Counted from the stretch's first letter, positions 56,319 through 64,000 are shown. The stretch is DNA of 64,000 bases from Chryseobacterium sp. CY350 (GCF_027945075.1 NZ_CP116034.1:2542001-2606000); one strand, 5' to 3'. Translations and numbers: made by a program. Notes: a model not told the origin generated them from the letters alone.

Positions 56319-56477
56319 TTACACATACTGCGGGCAAACTACTGCCGGACAGACAATTCTAGGACATCTTGGTCTGCCATCTGTAGGGCAGCAAGCCGTA
56401 GAGCAACCGATAAGCATTGGTCCTGATCCTAAAATATCTTTCATTTCGTTTCTTGCTAATTTTTTTAAATTTTTCAT
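56319..56477 (-). CDS. GG-leader-type cysteine-rich peptide (P1), 52 residues
   Basis: The peptide has the leader MKNLKKLARNEMKDILGSG (residues 1-19) and a core with six cysteines at 25, 29, 30, 38, 43 and 48, spaced C-x3-CC-x7-CP-x4-CP-x4-CP. The last leader residues are GSG instead of GG. Pattern and leader match the bacteriocin-like proteins of Chryseobacterium. It lies 10 nt after peptide P2 and before the operon terminator. Confidence 0.8.
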   Translation of the reverse strand: MKNLKKLARNEMKDILGSGPMLIGCSTACCPTDGRPRCPRIVCPAVVCPQYV

Positions 56478-56487
56478 ATTCTAAAAT

Positions 56488-56634
56488 TTAAGATTCTACG
56501 GGACATGGTATGATACAAATAATATTCGGACATCTTTTAATTCCCGGAGGTGGGCAACATGCCTGAGAGCAACCTGCAGCTCCACCACTGATGTCTTTCA
56601 TTTGATTTCTTGAGATTTTTTTTAAATTTTTCAT
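56488..56634 (-). CDS. GG-leader cysteine-rich peptide (P2), 48 residues
   Basis: The leader reads MKNLKKISRNQMKDISGG, with double Gly at residues 17-18. The core has six cysteines at 22, 26, 27, 35, 40 and 44 with the spacing C-x3-CC-x7-CP-x4-C-x3-CP, nearly the same as in P1, so P1 and P2 are recent paralogues. The starting ATG is 33 nt after P3. Likely cleaved after Gly18 and oxidised to three disulfides. Confidence 0.82.
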   Translation of the reverse strand: MKNLKKISRNQMKDISGGAAGCSQACCPPPGIKRCPNIICIIPCPVES

Positions 56635-56667
56635 AATACTGTAATTTAGTTTGATTTGATGATTAAA

Positions 56668-56811
56668 TTATGGTTGGTTTCCGCCACCGCATCCGTCGTA
56701 AGCGGTGCATTTCCATTTTCCGTCGACCAGGCAAAGTTGTCCGCCTTTGCAGGTAAGACCGCCCTGGATCGTTTTCATTTCCTGTCGGTTGATTTTTTTT
56801 AAATTTCTCAT
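56668..56811 (-). CDS. GG-leader cysteine-rich peptide (P3), 47 residues
   Basis: The leader reads MRNLKKINRQEMKTIQGG (double Gly at 17-18). The core has four cysteines at 21, 27, 35 and 41 (C-x5-C-x7-C-x5-C) and a Gly-rich end. The leader aligns with P1 and P2 but the core differs, as is usual in these families where leaders are conserved and cores vary. It is first of the three peptides, 100 nt after the VKOR-like gene. Confidence 0.82.
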   Translation of the reverse strand: MRNLKKINRQEMKTIQGGLTCKGGQLCLVDGKWKCTAYDGCGGGNQP

Positions 56812-56863
56812 AAAATTGAATTTGGTAATTCCTACTCTATTTTAAGCTTTTCGGATCCCGCTT

Positions 56864-56884
56864 TTATTAATTTAAAATTAATAA
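56864..56884. promoter_or_regulatory. AT-only palindrome between the VKOR-like gene and P3
   Basis: TTATTAATTT-A-AAATTAATAA is a perfect 21-nt palindrome in the gap. It may be a regulatory site or a weak attenuator that adjusts the ratio of peptide to enzyme, but it lacks G/C pairs. Confidence 0.4.
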
Positions 56885-56911
56885 AATTTAATTAAATGAA
56901 AATAATCACCA

Positions 56912-58414
56912 TTAAAAATCTTCATCTTCAATCAATTCACTGATAAAATAATGAATATCTTCACGATCATATTTATCCGGAAACTGGTAACCATTAATGA
57001 TAAAGACGGGTGTGAAAGTAATTCCGGCAGAACTGTTTTCGGAAGTCATTTTTATAATATCGGTAAGATCTTCAGAATTTCCGCTCCCCGATTTTGTCCT
57101 GATTTCGCTTTCATCTTTGTTTTTAAACCAAATATCAACAGATTTTAGAAATTCTTTATGTGATTTATTTCTGTAAATACTCAAAAAATCTGACATGAGC
57201 TGCGTGTACTTTTCATCAGCTCTCTCGGAAGAATAATTAAATCTCATCTGAGCAGAAATTGCATCGGGATATTGCAGCAACAAATCTTCAATAATTTTAT
57301 GAGCATCTTTACAAAACCCACAATAAGGATTCGAAACGACAGAGATGTGAAGTTTTGCATCTTTATTTCCTACAAAAAATGTCTGCTGATCTGTAAATGT
57401 GATTTTTTCCTGATCTAAAAGTTCCCGTTTAAACAGATCATAATTTCTTTTAAATCTTAAATTCTTTGCATTAGATTTTTTGAGTTCTTCTTTTTGATTC
57501 ATCAGGTGATTTAGAAAAGCAACTGTAAAAAAAACTGAAATAAAAAGGATGAGACCTGTAAAGACAACCGGTGAATTTATTTCCCAACTGAAATAAAACG
57601 AGCTGATTGCAATCTGAGCAAGCAAAACCAAAATGATCACCAAGCAAACCCGGCAAAGCGATTTTTCAATAAAACTCTGAATGTAGATCGAATAAAAAAT
57701 CACCATAATAGAAAGTATTGCTGCAATTCTCAAAACAAACTGAGACTGCGGAAAAAAGAGTCCGACGAATGAAATTCCCAAAAAATAAATTAAACTAAAA
57801 TCCGAAAGTTTAAGTCCCAAAACATCAGTTTTATCGGAAGAAAAAATCTTTGAACATGAACTTTGAGAAGAACTATTGGCTGCACCTCCACAAATATTAC
57901 TGACAACAGTAGATTCCTGTCCGAATTTTTGGTTAAATAGTTCTAACGAAATATAAACTCCTCCCAATGATAAGATGTTGAAAACACTTTCGTACCAAGT
58001 AAATTGAAGAAGTGAATAGAGAATAATAAGTCCAAAAACTAAGTAGATTACGGGCTTAAAATTGAAAAAAGATTTTGTTTTTATATTCTCAGTTTTCTCA
58101 AAAAGAAGCACAAAATCGCCGGAATTACCGTAAAGTTCTTCCTTATTAAGTGTTTTTACTTTATCAGAATAAATTGTAAAATCGCTACCTTTCTTTTTTA
58201 CTAAAGAAAACGAATTATCTACCAATGCCATATATTCATCAGGCAATTCGTCCCAATATTCTTTATCTAATTCATAAGCATCATTTTTTAACCCTAAAAA
58301 ATTGAGTGTATCACTGAAAGCCAAAGCCGACGGATAATTTGGATGAGAATTGAACTGGAAATAAAATTCCTGCTTGTCGAGTTTGAAGTGGTCTATGAGT
58401 TTATCGAAATTCAT
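56912..58414 (-). CDS. Membrane fusion: C39-like, VKOR and thioredoxin/DsbA domains
   Basis: This 500-residue protein joins three parts. Residues 1-110 have the shape of a C39 bacteriocin peptidase-like domain (SHPNYPSALAFSDTLNFLGL near residue 23) but lack the catalytic Cys. Residues 120-300 hold about four or five helices of a VKOR domain, with Cys pairs near 173/185 and CRVC near 254. Residues 320-500 form a DsbA-like thioredoxin fold with PYCGFC near residue 363. The role would be making disulfide bonds in exported proteins using quinones. Three cysteine-rich peptides lie just downstream on the same strand. Confidence 0.85.
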   Translation of the reverse strand: MNFDKLIDHFKLDKQEFYFQFNSHPNYPSALAFSDTLNFLGLKNDAYELDKEYWDELPDEYMALVDNSFSLVKKKGSDFTIYSDKVKTLNKEELYGNSGDFVLLFEKTENIKTKSFFNFKPVIYLVFGLIILYSLLQFTWYESVFNILSLGGVYISLELFNQKFGQESTVVSNICGGAANSSSQSSCSKIFSSDKTDVLGLKLSDFSLIYFLGISFVGLFFPQSQFVLRIAAILSIMVIFYSIYIQSFIEKSLCRVCLVIILVLLAQIAISSFYFSWEINSPVVFTGLILFISVFFTVAFLNHLMNQKEELKKSNAKNLRFKRNYDLFKRELLDQEKITFTDQQTFFVGNKDAKLHISVVSNPYCGFCKDAHKIIEDLLLQYPDAISAQMRFNYSSERADEKYTQLMSDFLSIYRNKSHKEFLKSVDIWFKNKDESEIRTKSGSGNSEDLTDIIKMTSENSSAGITFTPVFIINGYQFPDKYDREDIHYFISELIEDEDF

Positions 58415-58538
58415 ATTGATTTGGTGTGTGAATATTTGATGAAGATAATATTTTTTTCAATGTCCATCAAATTTCTACGAAAATTTAAGAACTTATAAAA
58501 CTTAAATAAATTTAAAGATCACTTTACAAAATTTTAAT

Positions 58539-58546
58539 TATCTTTA
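58539..58546 (+). promoter_or_regulatory. Near-consensus -7 box for peptide P4
   Basis: TATCTTTA differs from TAnnTTTG only at the last base and lies about 30 nt before the ATG of P4. A -33 match is not clear. Confidence 0.4.
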
Positions 58547-58576
58547 CCATATCATCAAATTAAAAAACAAAGCATT

Positions 58577-58741
58577 ATGAAAAATTTAAAGAAACTGAAC
58601 AAAGAGCAGTTAAAGTCTATTACTGGAGCAGGAGGAATAAAAGGACTTCCAGAGCCGGATTTCTGCATGTATTACTGCAATGGCGTTGTCGTTTGTGCAA
58701 CGTGCAGTAACGATTTTAAATGCCCGGATGATTCTCTGTAA
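58577..58741 (+). CDS. GG-leader cysteine-rich peptide (P4), 54 residues
   Basis: The leader is MKNLKKLNKEQLKSITGAGG, with Gly at residues 17, 19 and 20. The core has five cysteines at 30, 34, 40, 43 and 49 (C-x3-C-x5-C-x2-C-x5-C), an odd number, so one would stay free or make an intermolecular bond. It is divergently transcribed from the VKOR-like gene (162 nt gap) and has its own terminator. Confidence 0.82.
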   Translation: MKNLKKLNKEQLKSITGAGGIKGLPEPDFCMYYCNGVVVCATCSNDFKCPDDSL

Positions 58742-58750
58742 AATTATCAG

Positions 58751-58775
58751 AAACCGCTCTTTACAGGAGCGGTTT
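58751..58775. terminator. Bidirectional terminator after P4
   Basis: AAACCGCTC (58751-58759) pairs with GAGCGGTTT (58767-58775), flanked by T on the plus strand and short A run on the other side. It serves P4 and the convergent radical SAM gene. Confidence 0.88.
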
Positions 58776-58780
58776 TTTAT

Positions 58781-59824
58781 TTAAAACAACCTCAACTGCT
58801 GTTCTCTGGTTCCGGTAAAGTTATCAACTGAAAGTTTGGGAAACTCTTTACCGTCGAAGTATTTTTTTCTTCCTATTTTAAAGGTGTTGTGTATCATTTC
58901 TGCGATATTTCCTTCCCCTTTCTGCCGATCAAAATATCTTTTTTCACCCAATTTACCGCCTCGCATCGATTTAATTAAATTTAAAACTTTCTGCGCTCTA
59001 TCGGGGAAAGCATCTTCAATCCATTTTACGAAAACAGGTTCTACCGTATCATTTAGTCTCACCAAAGTGTATCCGAAGCTTTGTGCTCCCGCATCAGAGA
59101 TTGATTTTAATATTGTAAGAGGCTCATCACTATTTAATCCGGGAATAATCGGAGCAACCATAACGTGAGTCGGGATGCCGTTTTCAGAGAGAATTTCTAT
59201 TGCTTTCAGTTTATTTTTTGACGAACTTGTTCTTGGTTCCATTTTTCTGCGCAGATCTTCGTTAATCGTAGGAATACTTAATGACACAGAAACCAAATTC
59301 TGCTCAGCCAAAGGTTTTAAAATATCCAGATCTCTTAAGACTAGAGCATTTTTTGTCAGAATATTAACAGGATGTCTGTAATCAAGAAACATCTGGAGCA
59401 ACTGTCTGGTAATTTCAAACTGTCTTTCGGCAGGCTGATAACAATCTGTGTTCCCTGAAAGCAAAATCGATTCCGGTTGGTAGCCTTTTTTTCTAAAGAA
59501 TTTCTCTAATAATTCCGGCGCATTTTTCTTCACCATTATTTTTCTTTCGAAGTCTACTCCTGCGCTGTATCCCCAATATTCATGAGTTGGTCTTGCAAAA
59601 CAATACGCGCATCCGTGCTCGCAACCTTGGTAAGGATTCATAGAATATTGCATCGGTAAATCTTCACTTTTCACTTGGTTGACAATAGTTTTCGAAAAAA
59701 CTTCCGTAAAGGTGGTTTTTACATTTTCCAGATCCTCATCGTCCGGCTCAAAAGTAAACCTGTCGAAACGGTTGATAACATTTCGCTGAGCTCCCTGACC
59801 TTTAATGATATTATCGTTCTGCAT
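58781..59824 (-). CDS. PA0069-family radical SAM protein
   Basis: This 347-residue protein has a radical SAM core with C68-x3-C72-x2-C75 (GCEHGCAYCFARPTHEYWG), followed by GVDFERKIMVKKNAPELL near residue 88. This is the signature form of the Rv2578c/PA0069 group (spore photolyase-like), whose reaction is not established. The ATG at 59824 is preferred because the longer frame carries an unrelated N-terminus. It lies next to the peptide genes but in a widespread family, so a role in peptide modification is not implied. Confidence 0.9.
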   Translation of the reverse strand: MQNDNIIKGQGAQRNVINRFDRFTFEPDDEDLENVKTTFTEVFSKTIVNQVKSEDLPMQYSMNPYQGCEHGCAYCFARPTHEYWGYSAGVDFERKIMVKKNAPELLEKFFRKKGYQPESILLSGNTDCYQPAERQFEITRQLLQMFLDYRHPVNILTKNALVLRDLDILKPLAEQNLVSVSLSIPTINEDLRRKMEPRTSSSKNKLKAIEILSENGIPTHVMVAPIIPGLNSDEPLTILKSISDAGAQSFGYTLVRLNDTVEPVFVKWIEDAFPDRAQKVLNLIKSMRGGKLGEKRYFDRQKGEGNIAEMIHNTFKIGRKKYFDGKEFPKLSVDNFTGTREQQLRLF

Positions 59825-59891
59825 GTACACTGTAAAATTATGAAGCTTTGGTTGGAAAATAATTAGTTTTAACACTAAAGTTCTCCACAAA

Positions 59892-59927
59892 AAAATCCGT
59901 CATCAAAATTATGATGCCGGATTTTTT
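59892..59927 (-). terminator. Terminator downstream of the 63-residue protein gene
   Basis: AAAAATCCG-t-CATCA (59892-59906) pairs with TGATG-c-CGGATTTTT (59913-59927), with one mismatch, followed by T on the minus strand. Confidence 0.8.
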
Positions 59928-59952
59928 TAAATTTAATTCTCTTATGACTTAT

Positions 59953-60144
59953 TTATTTGAATGCATAGAACTCAATACCGTGATCATCATCATCGTATTT
60001 TTTATCAAAATGCCTGTGATGGTCAGAATAATAGTCGGTATATTTTCTATGTTTTTTACTTAATATTTTTTTTACGCTTAAAAAGCTAAGCACTGCCAAA
60101 AGACCTACTCCTCCTGCCAGTAAAACTCCTACCTCTTTTTTCAT
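59953..60144 (-). CDS. Small membrane-anchored protein, unknown
   Basis: This 63-residue protein has one hydrophobic helix (about residues 6-25) and a basic-to-acidic tail with His and Asp clusters (DHHRHFDKKYDDDDHGIEF). No family is recognised. It is supported by a terminator 26 nt downstream. The tail could bind metal, but this is only a compositional observation. Confidence 0.6.
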   Translation of the reverse strand: MKKEVGVLLAGGVGLLAVLSFLSVKKILSKKHRKYTDYYSDHHRHFDKKYDDDDHGIEFYAFK

Positions 60145-60320
60145 ATTTAGTACAATTTTGTAAATAGATTAAGCAAATAGTATACCTTTTTGCAGTTGTG
60201 ACATGCTAAATTTTGTTAATATAAAATAGTGTTCTGATGTCTTCAAATGAATGTAAAGAATCATTGTGGTTTGAAAATTGTACTAAATTTATTAACCTAA
60301 ACCAATCAATAAATAATATT

Positions 60321-60674
60321 ATGGAAAATCCGCACAACATCGACAGAATGACCACTCTAAGTCAGGTAATGGAAAGATTGAGAGAAAGAGGTATTCACAG
60401 AGAATTCAGAATGAACGAAGACCATGAAATGAAATATGAAGATTCTGAAAAAAATTATAAACCAGACGAATTGACGATTTTGAAAACGTACAGATTCGAA
60501 GGAGACAGCAATCCCGATGACAGCGCAGTACTTTATCTGATAGAGGATAACACAGGAAACAAAGGTATTCTCATCGACTCTTATGGCGCAGACAGCAACT
60601 ATTCGGGGCAGGAATTTGATACATTCTTAAGAGAAATACCGATCAACGAAAGTGATGAATATAACTTCGATTAG
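60321..60674 (+). CDS. Conserved small protein, sometimes labelled phosphoribosylpyrophosphate synthetase
   Basis: This 117-residue soluble protein has the block ILKTYRFEGDSNPDDSAVLYLIED near residue 53 (shown here in part as YRFEGDSNPDD) and GNKGILIDSYGAD, which I recall from small Bacteroidota proteins carrying that legacy name. It lacks any PRPP synthetase motif, so the name is misleading. I start at the ATG at 60321 (MENPHNIDRMTT) because the longer frame begins in poor sequence. Function unknown. Confidence 0.78.
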   Translation: MENPHNIDRMTTLSQVMERLRERGIHREFRMNEDHEMKYEDSEKNYKPDELTILKTYRFEGDSNPDDSAVLYLIEDNTGNKGILIDSYGADSNYSGQEFDTFLREIPINESDEYNFD

Positions 60675-60690
60675 ACCACATTAAGATGTA

Positions 60691-60719
60691 AAAACCGAAA
60701 CTTATTGAGCTTCGGTTTT
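60691..60719. terminator. Bidirectional terminator
   Basis: AAAACCGAA (60691-60699) pairs with TTCGGTTTT (60711-60719), followed by T. It serves the 117-residue gene and the convergent AsmA-like gene, whose stop codon lies in the loop. Confidence 0.85.
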
Positions 60720-63383
60720 TTCTTTTTTATTAAATACTTTTCTGAAAATCCCTTTTCTTTTTTCAGGTTTTTCAGACTTATTTTCTGACGGTGAAACCGA
60801 TTTTGAAATATCTTTTTCTGCTTCATTTACAGATTTCTTAACATCTTTTACAGTAGCTTTCACTTCCTGTACAGATTCTTTTGTTTTTTCCACGGTCTTC
60901 TTAGCTTTATCCACATCAATACCGATTAAGGTTTTCTTTAGGCCGTCTTCAATTCCTTTCCAGAAGAGATTAAAGAATGATTTAGTAGGATCTCTTTCCA
61001 CATCTTCAACTACAACTGACTCTGGAAATTTACCTGAATCAGATTTTACAAAAATATTTACAACAGCACTCAGAACTCCTTTTTTTTCCTTACTGTCTTT
61101 ATCTAAAATTGAAACTTTCAAGTCTTTATGCTTAAGATTAAAAGTACCGCCAATTCCTTTGGGATTTCCTTTAAAATTAAAAAGCATTTCCTGAATCGTC
61201 CCAGTCGCAGTGACACTCATATACGGAACAACAAAAGCATTCAGCGCAACCGCCGGAATATTATTGAGCTTACCCGAGATTGTAAAATGATCACTCTGAT
61301 CTGCTGTATTGAATCCCCAATTAACAGAAAGCGGAGAAGAATTCATAAACGTACAGTCTATTTTAATGTCAACCTTTGTTGGCTTGCCTTTCATTTTTGC
61401 AGAATTCAGGTTTTTTACATTCATATTAAAATTGGTGAACGTAAGTTTTCCCGGTCCGCTGCTTTTCGGTGTATCTTCTTCATATTCTAAAACCGAATTT
61501 TTTAGCTGAAGCAGATCAATAAACATCGGAATTTTAATATTTCTTAATAATCTGGAATACAACAATTTTTCTTTAGGATCATCCGCCGGAACTTTACTTC
61601 TGAAAATATTGGCATTTGCCGCGAGAAGTGTCATGTTTGTCGCATGAAAAAACTTACTTTCAGAGAAAAAATCCCAATTTCCATTTGCCGTTATTTTACT
61701 GACTTTCAGATCATACAGGTCGCTTTCTACAGGTATCATTTTAATAAACTGAGCTCTGGAAACGAGAGGCTTCATCGCAAACTGATTAATATCAATCTTA
61801 CTGTTATCAACCTGCAAAGACGTTCCTGTCATGTTATAAAACTGTGTTTTGTAAGCGAAATTTTTTGACCTCAATTGATAATCTTTTACTTTTACCGCCA
61901 AACCTCCATTTCTCGCTTTTTCTTCTAATTGAATGTTTTCAACAGTTGCATCAAGATCTGTAAATTGTAATGGCTGATTGTTTGACGCGTAGATTAAATT
62001 TGAACTCGTAAGCTTTACATTTCTTATTAAAATAGGAAACTGAATCCCATTATAGTTTGATTTTTTATCAGATTTTATCGTTCCGGAAGTTATTTTGCCG
62101 TTAAACTGATCTATTAAAACATCTCTTACATCTAGATTTAGCTTTTTATCGATAATCTCCCATTTATTGATATTAAAAGCAATCTGATTAGCCTTCAAAT
62201 CCATTGTAGTTTTGCCTGATCCCGATAGATTTGGAACAATCGACACTTCTCTGATGTCTCCTTTTTTTGGAGTAATGGCAATACTTTTAACTTTTATATC
62301 CTGATGATTAAAATACTCAATTTCCCTTCCCGAAAGACTGAAATCTTTGTATCGTAAAGGAATCATTTCTTTCGCAGTTTCTTTACTGAACTCAAGATTT
62401 TTAATATTTAAATTAACCTCTTTTGCAAACGCAAGTCTCTTCCCATCAGGCTTATTGACCTGTATTTTAGCTTTGCTTAATTTAATATTATCTAAATCAA
62501 TTTCAAAATTAAATGGCTTTTTTACTTTATCCGGAACTGCATTTGTTGTATAAACCAGTAGATCCGGATTTTGAATGGTTGCATTTGCAAGTGAAACTTT
62601 ATTCTTCGTCAGAACTATATCTTGAAAGTCCATCCGCTGAATATTAAACTGATAAAGCTGAGGTTTTTTAGGATATAATTTTTTAAACTGCTCAAAACCA
62701 ACGATCGGCATGAGCTGAAAATTCTCCACAGACATCTGTCCGTTTTTCGTTGTTATCTTATTGATTTTTAACTGATAAACCTTATCGGGCTGAAAGAAAA
62801 AATCTTTTCCTTTGATGCTGTACTTATCAAAAACTACGGGAAGCTGATCTTCGACAGACTCTTCTGTCATCTGCAGATTTTCAACAAAAAGATCAAGACT
62901 TTTTACAGATAAAAATTTTTGCTTGGTATGCTTGAAAATATTGATTGTTCCATCATTAATTCTGATGTCATCAAATTTAACGGGATTCGGCTTCTTACCA
63001 GTTTTTTTATCCACTGGTTCTGCGAGAATGATATTGAGATTCGGTCTTGCCAGAAGCAAATCGTCTGAACTTATTATTTTATTAAAAACAGCATCGTAAA
63101 TCCCGAATCGACTTATTTTCAGAGTATCAATCGTGCCTTGTAAACCAATAACTTTTATGTTTTGAGGATTTTTATTGTTGACGCTGATTCCGGTAGCAAA
63201 AATATTTCCTGTTCCAAGATCTACACTCAAAGACTTGTAAGAAACTTTATAGTCTGTGTTTTTTTTAATATAATCCGGAAGCTGGGTTTTGAGCCAGATA
63301 TTGATTGCCAGATTTGCAATCAGAATAAGTCCGAAAAAGATTCCAAGACCTATTAAAAGCTTTTTAACCCAAGGTTTTTTCAT
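60702..63383 (-). CDS. AsmA-like/DUF748-type large envelope protein
   Basis: This 893-residue protein has one N-terminal anchor (about residues 9-29) and a long periplasmic part of repeated beta-strand units, for example NTDYKVSYKSLSVDLGTGNI near residue 41 and LSGSGKTTMDLKANQIAFN near residue 388. It ends with a low-complexity Lys/Glu/Ser tail. This is the layout of AsmA/TamB-like bridge proteins that help lipid movement to the outer membrane. The C-terminal AsmA-type domain was not confirmed by a search. Confidence 0.78.
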   Translation of the reverse strand: MKKPWVKKLLIGLGIFFGLILIANLAINIWLKTQLPDYIKKNTDYKVSYKSLSVDLGTGNIFATGISVNNKNPQNIKVIGLQGTIDTLKISRFGIYDAVFNKIISSDDLLLARPNLNIILAEPVDKKTGKKPNPVKFDDIRINDGTINIFKHTKQKFLSVKSLDLFVENLQMTEESVEDQLPVVFDKYSIKGKDFFFQPDKVYQLKINKITTKNGQMSVENFQLMPIVGFEQFKKLYPKKPQLYQFNIQRMDFQDIVLTKNKVSLANATIQNPDLLVYTTNAVPDKVKKPFNFEIDLDNIKLSKAKIQVNKPDGKRLAFAKEVNLNIKNLEFSKETAKEMIPLRYKDFSLSGREIEYFNHQDIKVKSIAITPKKGDIREVSIVPNLSGSGKTTMDLKANQIAFNINKWEIIDKKLNLDVRDVLIDQFNGKITSGTIKSDKKSNYNGIQFPILIRNVKLTSSNLIYASNNQPLQFTDLDATVENIQLEEKARNGGLAVKVKDYQLRSKNFAYKTQFYNMTGTSLQVDNSKIDINQFAMKPLVSRAQFIKMIPVESDLYDLKVSKITANGNWDFFSESKFFHATNMTLLAANANIFRSKVPADDPKEKLLYSRLLRNIKIPMFIDLLQLKNSVLEYEEDTPKSSGPGKLTFTNFNMNVKNLNSAKMKGKPTKVDIKIDCTFMNSSPLSVNWGFNTADQSDHFTISGKLNNIPAVALNAFVVPYMSVTATGTIQEMLFNFKGNPKGIGGTFNLKHKDLKVSILDKDSKEKKGVLSAVVNIFVKSDSGKFPESVVVEDVERDPTKSFFNLFWKGIEDGLKKTLIGIDVDKAKKTVEKTKESVQEVKATVKDVKKSVNEAEKDISKSVSPSENKSEKPEKRKGIFRKVFNKKEKTEAQ

Positions 63384-63398
63384 GATTATATTTGAAAT

Positions 63399-64000
63399 TT
63401 AATTTTTCACGTTCAACTCTATAACATATCCTTCATGTCCTCTCACATTCATGAAATTTCCGCCTTCGAAACTTAGATACTGACCTTTAATTCCTACAAG
63501 TCGGCCTGTAAATTCCGGTTTTTTATCTAATGTGAAAGAAGCAATTTTTCCAGGTTTTGAAAAAGGATAATCAAACTTCCACATATTTTCACCTTCAGAA
63601 TAAAATTTCTGGAAATCTTCAGGAAAATATTCCTTTATTTTCTGTTGGAAATCTGCTAAATCCACATCATCTTCAAAATCATCCTGAAGCATTTTCCGCC
63701 AGTTTGTTTTATCGGCAAGATGTTCTTTAAGAGCAACTTCTATCATTCCGGCTTCGTAGCGATTTTCTGTTCGCGCAATCGGTAAAGCAAATGTTGCGCC
63801 CTGATCGATCCATCGGGTAGGAATTTGTGTATTTCTCGTTACGCCTACTTTCACATCGCCGGTATAAGCTAAATATACGGTATGTGGCTGCAATTGGATT
63901 TGCATTTCAACATCAAGGTCACGTTCGCCGATACCCAAATGAGCGGTAGAAAGCTCCGGACGAATAATCGTATCGCTGGCATACGGACTTTCAAAAAAAC
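63399..64000 (-). CDS. DUF2797 protein, 5'-truncated by the window
   Basis: The frame is open through the window edge, so the start and the expected N-terminal cysteine cluster are not included. Visible motifs are FFESPYASDTIIRPELSTAH at the partial N-terminus, VYLAYTGDVKVGVTR and the C-terminal FEGGNFMNVRGHEGYVIEL, which agree with DUF2797. Function of the family is unknown. It ends 15 nt before the AsmA-like gene start on the same strand, so the two may be cotranscribed. Confidence 0.85.
   Translation of the reverse strand, partial: FFESPYASDTIIRPELSTAHLGIGERDLDVEMQIQLQPHTVYLAYTGDVKVGVTRNTQIPTRWIDQGATFALPIARTENRYEAGMIEVALKEHLADKTNWRKMLQDDFEDDVDLADFQQKIKEYFPEDFQKFYSEGENMWKFDYPFSKPGKIASFTLDKKPEFTGRLVGIKGQYLSFEGGNFMNVRGHEGYVIELNVKN

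Overview
The window looks like a chromosomal segment of a Flavobacteriia member of the Bacteroidota, most likely Chryseobacterium or a close Weeksellaceae relative. The base composition is AT-rich and Shine-Dalgarno sequences are absent. Promoter -7 boxes fit TAnnTTTG (for example 4629-4636, 37420-37427, 43972-43979, 49319-49326). Several families are typical of the phylum: a type IX secretion C-terminal domain, DUF5687, DUF4251, MlaD next to paired Fe-S proteins, and PrfH-RtcB. No rRNA, tRNA, insertion sequence, prophage or CRISPR array was seen.

Layout. 1-2.5 kb: end of a cbb3 cytochrome oxidase assembly cluster (ccoG, fixH-like, TauE/SafE-like). 2.7-10.8 kb, minus strand: serS, a lipoprotein, then a glycan-type cluster (asparagine synthase, flippase, glycosyltransferase, polytopic membrane protein). 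10.8-16.3 kb, minus: two Fe-S proteins, an MCE/MlaD protein and a PpiD/SurA-like foldase. 16.5-30.8 kb, mostly plus: lon, AI-2E-type exporter, DoxX, acyl-CoA dehydrogenase (minus), DUF4349 lipoprotein, pgi, a RelE/ParE toxin-antitoxin pair, folD, queE, an undecaprenyl-phosphate sugar transferase, the MlaE/MlaF lipid transporter core and an outer-membrane barrel.

30.8-42.5 kb: small membrane protein, M48 lipoprotein peptidase, DUF4251 protein, meaB, a cytochrome c lipoprotein, then a TPR-prfH-rtcB rRNA repair/ribosome rescue cassette. rtcB is flanked by two inverted copies of a structured repeat. A tiny promoter-ORF-terminator unit follows at 37.25-37.45 kb, then a stress-type protein, methylmalonyl-CoA mutase and a prolyl oligopeptidase. 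42.6-56.0 kb: an 82-bp tandem repeat, prfA, a secreted alpha-amylase, divergent class I and class II fumarases, a 42-bp tandem repeat, an outer-membrane protein/anti-sigma/ECF sigma operon, and an ABC exporter (ATPase plus DUF5687).

56.1-58.8 kb is the most unusual part. Four short genes, all under 55 codons, encode cysteine-rich peptides with a shared MKNLKK-type leader ending near a double glycine. Three of them lie directly downstream of, and on the same strand as, a membrane protein that joins a C39-like N-terminal domain, a vitamin K epoxide reductase (VKOR) domain and a DsbA/thioredoxin-like domain. I read this as a disulfide-bonded, bacteriocin-like secreted peptide system. The rest (58.8-64.0 kb) holds a PA0069-type radical SAM protein, two small proteins, a large AsmA-like protein and a truncated DUF2797 gene.

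All functions are inferred from reading translated motifs by eye; no database search was run.
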